A stretch of 47,133 nt of DNA from positions 1 to 47,133 of the forward strand of contig CASICT010000023.1 in NCBI GenBank assembly GCA_949373265.1, read 5' to 3'. How positions within the stretch are numbered: the first letter of the stretch is position 1; each line of letters begins with the position of its first letter. Positions 24,014 through 32,364 of the stretch are shown piece by piece. A program made the translations under genes and the position numbers. The notes below the pieces were generated by a model, which had not been told where the DNA came from, did no database searches, and saw only the letters and a list, made by a program, of their open reading frames with translations. The DNA is from Candidatus Poseidoniaceae archaeon (GTDB lineage: Archaea > Thermoplasmatota > Poseidoniia > Poseidoniales > Poseidoniaceae).

Positions 24014-27000
24014 ATGAGAATCCGCGCGCTAGTGCTGACAACCCTCCTAATAATCTCATCATCGGCCTCTGTAATCGCTAGTGATACAGTTACTACACAG
24101 GATGTAGAAATATCTGGAAACTATACAATGCTTGGTAATTATACGGTCAGCCACGGAACCACCTTGACGATTAAACCTGGAACTGTAATCGATATGCAGG
24201 ACTATTGGATGGAGGTAGAAGGTACCTTAATCGCCGACGATTCAACTATAATGTCCTCACAAACCACGGCAACCGGCTCACAAAAAGGGGTATGGGATGC
24301 GTTAACAATTACTTCATTAGGAACTGCATTATTTGACAATGTCATAATTTCAAATGCAAAATCCTGCCTAATCGTAGACGGAACCTTGACTGCTACTGGG
24401 CTAACCCTAGAGGACTGTTTGATTGGGATAGAAGTTGATGGAACCGCTACAATTAGCGATTTAACAGCATCTTCTATCGACAATGACGGAATTAGAGTAA
24501 CTGGAGATGCAGACCTTTCTGGTGTTCAATTTGCCAGCATGAGTGGCGGAGTTCACTCTAGTGGCGATCTAATTTTGTCGGGAGCGGAGTTCACAGATAT
24601 TGGAACTGGACTTTCTCTAACCGGGGGAACGGCAGACGTCGAAACACTAAATTTCAACTCTGGTATTGGAAATGCCGTAAGCATCTCATCTGCAGTTAGC
24701 GGTGACATAGATGGAATGACTGGAGATTCAAAAAATGCCATCGCTTCAATGGACGCTATTGGATTTACAGTATCCAATGTAAATATGTCTGGGGAGCGAT
24801 TGGTTAATTCTTGGTCGGCAGGCAATTTATCAATCACGAATGCAGTATTCAATTCAGATAGCACGGAAACTCCTATCGATATCAGAACGTCAGGCACAGT
24901 CACTCTATCCGGAGTTGATTTAACAGGCCAGTTCAACAGCGCTCAAGGGCCATACAATGCTCCATGGATTGGAATTGCTATTGCTGGGAGCGGAGATTAC
25001 ATCATAGAATCCTCGAGTATCGAGTCCTCAGATACAGCGTTGATCTCTAGTGGAACAGGAACTCTAAGCATTACAGATTCTGTATTTACATCAGATCGGT
25101 TAGGACTTTCGTTCTCAGGGATTTCTTCAACAACATTGGATAATGTAGTAGTTAACATTTCAACAGGCGGCGAAATTGGAATTGACATCCTTCAAGGAAT
25201 CCATACATTCTCTGGATTAGAAGTAAACATGCCGTATAACCCGAACGCAGCCGATAGTACAGGCATCGATGCATGGTGGTGCGAAATTATAGCAGAAGAT
25301 GTTTCAGTAAACGGTTTTGCCAATAGTATGGCAGTTCAGGAATCCATACTGATGGCTGAAGATTTACTTCTATTAAATTCAACCCAACAGGGACTGTATG
25401 CTTCTTACTCACAAATTACAGTTACTGATGAATTCCAAACGAAAGTCTCCGACAGTGGAATCGTGATGGTCGCATCGACGGGAGTCTTCCGAACATGGAC
25501 CGCATCATATCACGAAGATGGAGGAATTATCGACTCAGATTCCGAAGTAACCGTTTGGTTATTTTCGACAATTAGCAATCTTGACTCAGATGCTAGCGGC
25601 AGTGGCACACTAAATTACGGAACAAGTCAAACGCTAACAGTTGATACAGCAAATAGTAATCGTCTTTGGGAGATGACAATATCGTTCGAGGACCTAACTG
25701 GAAATCCAGTAGATGCTAATTGGCAAGTCTTAGGATTCAGTGGAACTGCTAGTGCTGGAGCTGCGGTAATTCCTGTAAGTGAAGCAGGCTCTAAGATAAC
25801 CGCAACATATTCCGGAATCGGAGCGCTATCTACGCCTATTGGCTTTCAAGGAGGCACCCATTCAATTCAAGTTCCTATCATGCCCCAAACCGATTGGACG
25901 TTAACAGCAGGAACTGTCGTTGTTCTAGGGCCAACAGAAGATGGCCAACCTCATCTTGCAGGTGGGAATATAACAATTCCAGCAAATGCTAAATTGATTT
26001 TGCAAGATACAACACTAGAATTACCTACCAATACTACAATTACAATTGATAGTTATGGGGATTTAGAAGGGCATAATTCTCACCTAGTAAGCGATGTGAT
26101 CTCACATTCTGGAGAATTTGGAAATTCAGAAACCTCTGATTTAACAATATCAGGGGACGTATTGTGGACATCATGTCAAAACAATATCATTTTGTTTGGA
26201 ATTAATGTAGACGGTGACATTCATTTAGACAACTCCTGTAAAGTCACAATCACTTCAGGCGGAGTGACTGGTCTGGTAACAGTTGGTGTAGGTGCAACGT
26301 TTGAAATTGTAAACACCCTCGAAGTTACAGTTCTCAATAAAGGAGAGCCGGTAGAAGGAGCGTCAATAACAGTTCAAGGACAGAGCGTCACGACAGATGC
26401 AGAAGGTAAGGCGACAAAGACCACAACAGCACTTCTGGTAGACTCCACTGGCACTTCGATATCAGGACTCGAGCAAGTTACAATGCAATGGGGCTCAATC
26501 TATGGATTGATGGCCTGGGAAACATCTTCTTCGATGCAACACACGTTCATCGCATCTACTGTTTCAGGTGGTTCACTGACCGAATGGTTAGTTCTAGAAA
26601 AGGCATGGAGCCCATACTATCTCTCAAGTAATCTTGTAGTACCTATCGGCCAAACCTTGACATTAAACGATGGAGTTTTCCTTAGAGTTACAGATGGAGT
26701 GACAATCAAAGTCGAAGGTACATTTAATTCTGGAAATTCGACCATTTCATCGACAGCCGGTGGCGCAAGGTGGGGCGGCTTAATTATTGGAGACAATAAT
26801 GAGACAAGTGCACAATTACTTGGCACAAGTTTGGTAGAAGGATCTCCTCTACTCACCATTGATGGTTATGCTGATGTAGTTTTGAACAACGGCCTACTTT
26901 CACGTACAAGTGGTGCTGAGCCATTGATCAGGCTTACTAACGCAGCCTCTGGAATCCTAAACATGTCTTCTACAACACTCTCAGACTCTTCCTCTCACTG

Positions 27001-28579
27001 CATTGAAGCTCAAGGCTCAGCCGTATTGCATATGCGTCAAGTAACCATGAAGTCGTGTGCCTCAGATTCAATTTGGGCGCGCAGTCTTCCGCTTTTGATA
27101 GACGGTCTACAGGTGACTGAGAAAGTAGACCTTAGTGGAGTTTCTGGAGAGTTAATTAACTTCGAAGGAGGAGAATTACATATCAATAATTTAGATGGAT
27201 TTATGATGTCAGATTTGACACTTACTTCAATAAACGGTTCAGATAATCGTGAGATAATCATTGACGGTGCTACAATTAACGGCACCCCCGCTCTAGTTCT
27301 TGAAAATACAGCAGGAAGTATTTCAGAACTTACAATCGATTGTGGAGGCAGTGGTGTTGGAGTTTCTGTACATCATGGCAGAGCATCCGCTCCAGTAATA
27401 ATTAGCGATTCATCAATATCTTCATGCTCAAAAGGTATTGATTTACACACCGACGGAGAATCAGCGGCAATAGAATTGAATCAGGTATATGTCGATTCAG
27501 CAGTAGCAATCTCAAGCGATGGTAATGATATGATAATTCGCAATGGCGCACTAAACGGTTCACTGGATATTAATTCCGCAAATGCCAACTTATACGACGT
27601 AACTCCATTATCCGAATCAACAATATTTGGTGAAATTTGGATGTGGAATACACATATCATAAGCGTAAACCTTGGCGGTAACTCTCACACTGCAAACCTC
27701 GAACTTTCAGTTGATGAAATTTGGTCTACATCTGTCATTGGAAGTAGCATAGAAGTGGCGATACCTTACACAATAGTGTCAGACGCTGGCTCACAAACGA
27801 CTAACTTAGTCGATATTGTTGCGACCTCAGATAATATACCAACTCTAAGCCAGCAATATTCTTACGGTCCTGCAGAGAGCGATATAATTGAAATAAATAT
27901 GATTAGTAACCAAGCGCCTAATGCACAAATTATCACCCCCGATGATGGACTTTCAGTAATGGAATCAATTCCAATCGAGGTCAGGGCAGTAGTCGGCGAC
28001 GACCTAGATTCAATCGAAGATTTAGAAGTTGTTTGGAAAGTAATTGTCGGACAAACCGAGGTGATGCAGTTGACAGGAGATTGGAATAACATAACCGATT
28101 TGCCTGCTGGAATGTATGTGTTAAGATTAGAAGTTACAGATACCCAGGGCATAGTATCTAGTCAATCGATGTCATTTGAAATCACATTATTAGATTCTGA
28201 TGGAGACTGGATTAATTCATGCAACATAGAAACATGGTTTGACAAGGAAGAGAGTTTGTATTGTGGGCCAGACGTCTATGACACAGATGACGACAATGAT
28301 GGTGTATCGGACAATAGAGATCCATGGACCACAGATCCCTGTGCTAGCATGGACACCGATAGTGACGGTCAGCCTGACAATTTACATTGCCCTCCCGGAG
28401 TTACCACTTTGTTAACGGCCGACCCAGATGACGACGGTGATGGCATTCCTGATGTTTCCGAGAATGCAGGATCTAGTGAAGACTCTAATGAAAGTCCAAT
28501 CGTAATCATGCTATTCGTAGGAATATTCATTGCAGCTGCAGTATTCATGTTAATGCGCAGTAAGCAGGAAGTGGATTGA
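24014..28579 (+). CDS. Large secreted right-handed beta-helix surface protein
   Basis: 1521 residues. Signal peptide 1-22. From about residue 28 to 1290 there are repeating short strands with G-x-L/I-x-I patterns and frequent Asn/Ser turns (GTLTATGLTLEDC, GTATISDL), the look of parallel beta-helix (pectate-lyase/NosD-like) solenoids, in two long blocks split by an Ig-like section near 800-850. An Ig/PKD-like domain (about 1298-1392), a short TSP3-type Ca-binding patch (about 1393-1480) and a C-terminal membrane helix (about 1494-1514) with a short basic tail follow. A polysaccharide-binding or degrading role is possible, but no catalytic residues can be assigned. It overlaps the next start by one base. 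Confidence 0.82.
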   Translation: MRIRALVLTTLLIISSSASVIASDTVTTQDVEISGNYTMLGNYTVSHGTTLTIKPGTVIDMQDYWMEVEGTLIADDSTIMSSQTTATGSQKGVWDALTITSLGTALFDNVIISNAKSCLIVDGTLTATGLTLEDCLIGIEVDGTATISDLTASSIDNDGIRVTGDADLSGVQFASMSGGVHSSGDLILSGAEFTDIGTGLSLTGGTADVETLNFNSGIGNAVSISSAVSGDIDGMTGDSKNAIASMDAIGFTVSNVNMSGERLVNSWSAGNLSITNAVFNSDSTETPIDIRTSGTVTLSGVDLTGQFNSAQGPYNAPWIGIAIAGSGDYIIESSSIESSDTALISSGTGTLSITDSVFTSDRLGLSFSGISSTTLDNVVVNISTGGEIGIDILQGIHTFSGLEVNMPYNPNAADSTGIDAWWCEIIAEDVSVNGFANSMAVQESILMAEDLLLLNSTQQGLYASYSQITVTDEFQTKVSDSGIVMVASTGVFRTWTASYHEDGGIIDSDSEVTVWLFSTISNLDSDASGSGTLNYGTSQTLTVDTANSNRLWEMTISFEDLTGNPVDANWQVLGFSGTASAGAAVIPVSEAGSKITATYSGIGALSTPIGFQGGTHSIQVPIMPQTDWTLTAGTVVVLGPTEDGQPHLAGGNITIPANAKLILQDTTLELPTNTTITIDSYGDLEGHNSHLVSDVISHSGEFGNSETSDLTISGDVLWTSCQNNIILFGINVDGDIHLDNSCKVTITSGGVTGLVTVGVGATFEIVNTLEVTVLNKGEPVEGASITVQGQSVTTDAEGKATKTTTALLVDSTGTSISGLEQVTMQWGSIYGLMAWETSSSMQHTFIASTVSGGSLTEWLVLEKAWSPYYLSSNLVVPIGQTLTLNDGVFLRVTDGVTIKVEGTFNSGNSTISSTAGGARWGGLIIGDNNETSAQLLGTSLVEGSPLLTIDGYADVVLNNGLLSRTSGAEPLIRLTNAASGILNMSSTTLSDSSSHCIEAQGSAVLHMRQVTMKSCASDSIWARSLPLLIDGLQVTEKVDLSGVSGELINFEGGELHINNLDGFMMSDLTLTSINGSDNREIIIDGATINGTPALVLENTAGSISELTIDCGGSGVGVSVHHGRASAPVIISDSSISSCSKGIDLHTDGESAAIELNQVYVDSAVAISSDGNDMIIRNGALNGSLDINSANANLYDVTPLSESTIFGEIWMWNTHIISVNLGGNSHTANLELSVDEIWSTSVIGSSIEVAIPYTIVSDAGSQTTNLVDIVATSDNIPTLSQQYSYGPAESDIIEINMISNQAPNAQIITPDDGLSVMESIPIEVRAVVGDDLDSIEDLEVVWKVIVGQTEVMQLTGDWNNITDLPAGMYVLRLEVTDTQGIVSSQSMSFEITLLDSDGDWINSCNIETWFDKEESLYCGPDVYDTDDDNDGVSDNRDPWTTDPCASMDTDSDGQPDNLHCPPGVTTLLTADPDDDGDGIPDVSENAGSSEDSNESPIVIMLFVGIFIAAAVFMLMRSKQEVD

Positions 28580-29118
28580 TGGCGGAATTTACCAGTGCAT
28601 TACCTGAGTCGGAATCAATGGCTCAGTTTTGTGTTGTAATCTTAGCGATAATTGTAGCATGGGATGCATGGTGGCTTGGGCGTCAAAGAATAGATATCCC
28701 GGAGTTGGGAGAACTTCCCAATTCAGGATATGCATGGGAATCTAACCAATCGCAAGAAGTATCCCGTCAGTGGGCTAATCTGATGACTATGGGTGCGATG
28801 ATGGTGCTACCCTGGATGCTTGCAGAACTTTCTGACACTCCAATCATTTGGGTTTGGATTTGGGATATCTTACTTGCAATACACCTAATCTCTCTTTTAA
28901 TTCCTAAGAGATATGCTGTGACCTCAACCCATCTATTTGCAGATGGCCAGAGGTATGAATGGAGTCGATTAAAGCTTTCAAAAAAACAGCCTAAGAAGCG
29001 AATAATGCTACTGCGCAAAGGGTGGGGACCTTTCGGCCCCCTACCCCTTGGCGGAGAAAGAATCTCACTATCAAAAGCATTAGAGTTGATGCATTCTATT
29101 CTTAACGAAGAGGAATGA
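28579..29118 (+). CDS. Small membrane protein coupled to the beta-helix protein
   Basis: 179 residues from ATG 28579 (TGATG overlap with the stop of the previous gene; AGGAAGTG upstream). There is an N-terminal helix (about 14-34) and a Trp-rich hydrophobic pair (about 69-112). A C-terminal soluble domain has LFADGQRYEWSRL and basic patches, loosely reminiscent of bacterial PH-like domains of membrane proteins. The tight coupling suggests it works with or helps place the beta-helix protein. Family not established. Confidence 0.7.
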   Translation: MAEFTSALPESESMAQFCVVILAIIVAWDAWWLGRQRIDIPELGELPNSGYAWESNQSQEVSRQWANLMTMGAMMVLPWMLAELSDTPIIWVWIWDILLAIHLISLLIPKRYAVTSTHLFADGQRYEWSRLKLSKKQPKKRIMLLRKGWGPFGPLPLGGERISLSKALELMHSILNEEE

Positions 29119-29952
29119 TCAAGCCTTCATTGCTTCAGTTGCTTTCTTAGCACCCATCCACGCTACAACACCGAAACCGATCTTGTTGATGATGTCTGCA
29201 ATATTGTAAGCGACTGCCATTGCTTCTTGGTTTCCAGACAGGATGTCGACACCCGGGCTGAATAGGTAGCCAATTGGGTAGATTACCCATCCAACTACAA
29301 TGAACCATCTTAGAGCGTTAGCGCTCCAAATCAACTCTGGTGCGATTTTATCGTTGTCAACACCTTTTCCAGATGACCATGGAGTTCCAGTAGCGACAAT
29401 GATCATTGCCCAACCGACTCCACCAAGTACTAGTCCAAGCATGCCGTTAATCAAACCAGATTCTCCAGCATATCCGAATCCAATCATAATTAGTGCACCT
29501 GTGAAACAAACTCCAGTGAAGCCCATTCCGAGGAACTTAGCATCGGTAATTGCATCCTTTCCAATCAGGGAAGGGAATTTTAATGCCATCAATGGTACTG
29601 TAATTATCCAGTCCATGTAACGGTATTCGACAGACACTGTACCGAGGTCAGTGTAGACTCCACGCATGTAGTAGTAATGGAATGCCGCAATACCTACAAT
29701 CAATGCCGAGATGGTCATTGTAGTACGGTACTCTGGCGCAACATTACTTCGCTCACTCATGAAGAACACGAATGCAGCACCCATTGCAATGTATCCTACG
29801 AAGAATAGGAAGAAGGTCAGCAATTTTAGTGGCTCACCATCGTATTTTACAGAAGGATCTACAATTTCTGCACTGACCGTTCCGGCCATAGCAAGGGCAA
29901 ATGTGGCGACTAAAAGCAGGCTCGTTGTTCTTGAAAAGCGGTCTAATGACAT
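29119..29952 (-). CDS. Proteorhodopsin, Asp-Thr-Lys type
   Basis: 277 residues from ATG 29952; TTG 29961 would add three but lies close to the predicted transcription start. A cleavable N-terminal segment (1-28) is followed by seven helices. The retinal Schiff-base lysine is K257 in IINKIGFG. H92 in FHYYYMRG matches proteorhodopsin H75, and D114 in RYMDW is the counter-ion/proton acceptor. T118 matches T101. The site of the usual proton donor E108 is K125. The spectral tuning site (105 in green proteorhodopsin) is M122, expected for green absorption. It is probably an outward proton pump using a Lys donor like Exiguobacterium rhodopsin. It has its own TATA box and is convergent to the gene at 28579. 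Confidence 0.95.
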   Translation of the reverse strand: MSLDRFSRTTSLLLVATFALAMAGTVSAEIVDPSVKYDGEPLKLLTFFLFFVGYIAMGAAFVFFMSERSNVAPEYRTTMTISALIVGIAAFHYYYMRGVYTDLGTVSVEYRYMDWIITVPLMALKFPSLIGKDAITDAKFLGMGFTGVCFTGALIMIGFGYAGESGLINGMLGLVLGGVGWAMIIVATGTPWSSGKGVDNDKIAPELIWSANALRWFIVVGWVIYPIGYLFSPGVDILSGNQEAMAVAYNIADIINKIGFGVVAWMGAKKATEAMKA

Positions 29953-29981
29953 GTTTCTCAATAAACTCCGGTTTAATTGAG

Positions 29982-29989
29982 TTTATAAA
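29982..29989 (-). promoter_or_regulatory. TATA box of the rhodopsin gene
   Basis: TTTATAAA lies about 30 bp upstream of the ATG at 29952 on the minus strand, the spacing of an archaeal TATA box for a very short leader or leaderless transcript. It sits between the ABC transporter stop (30008) and the rhodopsin start. Confidence 0.6.
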
Positions 29990-30007
29990 TGACAGTTTAT
30001 TTTCATT

Positions 30008-31786
30008 TTACATTTCCAATATAATTCCGGTTTGAACAGCCCACATACGTGCGTAAACACCATTCTGCGATACTAATTCTTCATGAGTTCCATCTTCAAT
30101 GATGTTACCATTCTCCAAAACAAGTATACGGTCAGCATTTCTTATTGTAGAAAGCCTGTGAGCAATAATCACTGCTGTTCTATTTTGTGAAACCTTACTG
30201 ATTGAGCGTTGTAATGCTGCCTCAGTCTCATTATCTACGGCAGATGTAGCCTCATCTAGAATTAGTATAGGAGCATCTTTGAGAATCGCTCTAGCAATTG
30301 CTAATCTCTGTCTTTGTCCTCCCGACAATCTGTGACCACCTTCGCCGACTAAAGTTTCCCAGCCGTCAGGTAACTCGTCGATAAAGGCTGAAGCTTCTGC
30401 AACCAAACCAGCACCTTTCACATCTTCATCCGAAGCATCCGGTTTACCATATCGTATATTCTCCATAATAGTTGTGGGGAATAATGTGATGTGCTGATCG
30501 ACTAGCGCCATCGAAGAACGTAATCTATTCAAATCCCAGTCAGGCAATTTCTCTCCTGCCCATTCAATGCTGCCTTCTGAAGGCTCAGCGAATCGTAAAA
30601 GAAGGCGAATAAGCGTTGTTTTTCCGGAACCAGTTGCACCTACAATACCAGTTGTTTTTCCACCTTCAAGACTCAGGTTAAGACCTTCAAACACTTTATT
30701 GCGCCCAGTATAAGCAAAATGTACATCATTGAAATTAACGTTGGAATTTACAATATCTTCATTTTCAGGCTTGAAGTTTCCTTGCTGAATTTCTGTAGGC
30801 GAGGTTAGAACATTGAGAACTCTTGTCGAAGAAGCCATTGCTCTTTGATACAAATCAAATGTTTCTCCCAGCCGAGTTAGGGGCCACAGTAGCCTCTGTG
30901 TCATGAATACCAAAACAGAATATGCACCTATCGCAAGTCCACCTTCAAGAGTTATCCAGCCTCCGAGTAAGAGTGTGGCAGTGAAGCCACAAAGAATAGC
31001 CATTCGAATCATCGGCACGAATGCTACCGAAAGACGAATTGCCTTTTTGTTTGCATCCCTATATTCATTGCTCAAATCCTCGACCCGAAGTAATTCTCTT
31101 TCTTCTGCAGTAAAAGACTGAATTGTTGACATTCCTGAAAGGTCATTCTCTAATAGAGAATTCAATTTTCCGGCAGTATTTCGGACTTCGGCATAACGAG
31201 GCTCAAGGTTCCTTTGATACAGAAATGAGCCCCAGATAATTACAGGAATCGGTAGGACAGCAAACAATGCCACTTTCCAAGAAATTGCTAAAAATACTGC
31301 ACCGACTACGATAACAGTTGTACTGACTTGAAGGAAATCGTTAGCACCTTTATCCAAAAACCGTTCAAGTTGATTGATATCATCATTTAGAATTGCTAAG
31401 ATGTCTCCTTTCTGCCTTTCATCAAACCAGCCCATTCCTTGTTTTTGAACATGGGCAAAGGTCTCGAGTCGCAACTCGTGTTGTACAGTTTGAGCCAGGT
31501 TTCTCCAAAGTATACCGTAGAAATATTCGAATAATGATTCAAGACCCCAAATTAAGAAAGTGAATACTGAGAGCAAAATTAGTTGATGCCAAGGATTTTC
31601 AATTCCATACCCTGCCATGAATGAATCTTCTCGAAGGACCACTACGTCGACAGCTAGTCCAATTAACAAAGGAGGGGCTAAATCCCATATTTTGTTAAGC
31701 ACAGAGCAGAATGTCGCTAACCTGATAGTGCCTTTGTGCGGAGCCATATATCTCAGCAATCGCTTGAATGGCCCTACTTCACTCAT
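30008..31786 (-). CDS. ABC exporter, fused membrane and ATPase domains
   Basis: 592 residues, the usual half-transporter length. A six-helix ABC transmembrane domain (about 20-320) is followed by a nucleotide-binding domain (about 345-592) with Walker A GATGSGKTT (near residue 381), Q-loop, signature LSGGQRQR, Walker B ILILDEATSA and the switch His in AHRLST. It would work as a homodimer, or with a partner not in the window. MsbA/lipid- or multidrug-type exporter family; cargo unknown. It is upstream of and co-oriented with the rhodopsin gene. Confidence 0.93.
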   Translation of the reverse strand: MSEVGPFKRLLRYMAPHKGTIRLATFCSVLNKIWDLAPPLLIGLAVDVVVLREDSFMAGYGIENPWHQLILLSVFTFLIWGLESLFEYFYGILWRNLAQTVQHELRLETFAHVQKQGMGWFDERQKGDILAILNDDINQLERFLDKGANDFLQVSTTVIVVGAVFLAISWKVALFAVLPIPVIIWGSFLYQRNLEPRYAEVRNTAGKLNSLLENDLSGMSTIQSFTAEERELLRVEDLSNEYRDANKKAIRLSVAFVPMIRMAILCGFTATLLLGGWITLEGGLAIGAYSVLVFMTQRLLWPLTRLGETFDLYQRAMASSTRVLNVLTSPTEIQQGNFKPENEDIVNSNVNFNDVHFAYTGRNKVFEGLNLSLEGGKTTGIVGATGSGKTTLIRLLLRFAEPSEGSIEWAGEKLPDWDLNRLRSSMALVDQHITLFPTTIMENIRYGKPDASDEDVKGAGLVAEASAFIDELPDGWETLVGEGGHRLSGGQRQRLAIARAILKDAPILILDEATSAVDNETEAALQRSISKVSQNRTAVIIAHRLSTIRNADRILVLENGNIIEDGTHEELVSQNGVYARMWAVQTGIILEM

Positions 31787-31883
31787 AGACCCGCTAACGG
31801 TCTAGAATATGAGAATGCTCGCATAATTTCTAACATCAATATCAAATCGGGTGTGCTAGATTTCCGAAGCGAACCCTAATCAG

Positions 31884-32333
31884 GTGCCTTTCCAACCGGG
31901 AAACATGGAATGGACACGTAGTGGCGAAGACCTGTTTGTTAGAATCGACCCGGATGAAGAGATACATGCATCATTACAGAGCCTTGCAGACAAAGTTGGG
32001 TTTGATGCTGCAGCGATCACAAGCGGCATTGGGCGTACTAGAGATAACAAGTATGGCTACATGAATGGGGACGGAGTTTATCAGCGCAGGGACTTGATTG
32101 CACCATCCGAATTGGTCAGCCTGTCGGGTAATATTGCTCGAACAGAAGAAGGAGCAGCATTCACTCATATCCATTGCTGTTGGTCAGATGATGACAATAA
32201 TGTTCACGCTGGACACATGTTCCAAGCAACAGTCCATGTTGTTGCAGAAATACATCTTCGTATACTATCGCAAGCGATAATGACACGTTGTCCATTAGCA
32301 GGATTAGAACTTCTTGGCTTGCAATTTTCGTGA
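31884..32333 (+). CDS. PPC-domain (DUF296) protein
   Basis: 149 residues from GTG 31884 (ATG 31905 is an alternative). Single PPC/DUF296 domain: GEDLFVRI near the start, AITSGIGRTRDN, ELVSLSGNIA, and metal-type His residues H95, H97 and H111 (THIHCCW, HAGHM) as in other archaeal and bacterial PPC proteins. In plants such domains pair with AT-hooks; prokaryotic ones are trimeric with unknown ligands. There is no DNA-binding hook here. It precedes ligA by 31 bp on the same strand. Confidence 0.85.
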   Translation: MPFQPGNMEWTRSGEDLFVRIDPDEEIHASLQSLADKVGFDAAAITSGIGRTRDNKYGYMNGDGVYQRRDLIAPSELVSLSGNIARTEEGAAFTHIHCCWSDDDNNVHAGHMFQATVHVVAEIHLRILSQAIMTRCPLAGLELLGLQFS

Positions 32334-32364
32334 GGTTCATATCCTGTGGGGTGAGTGAACTAAT

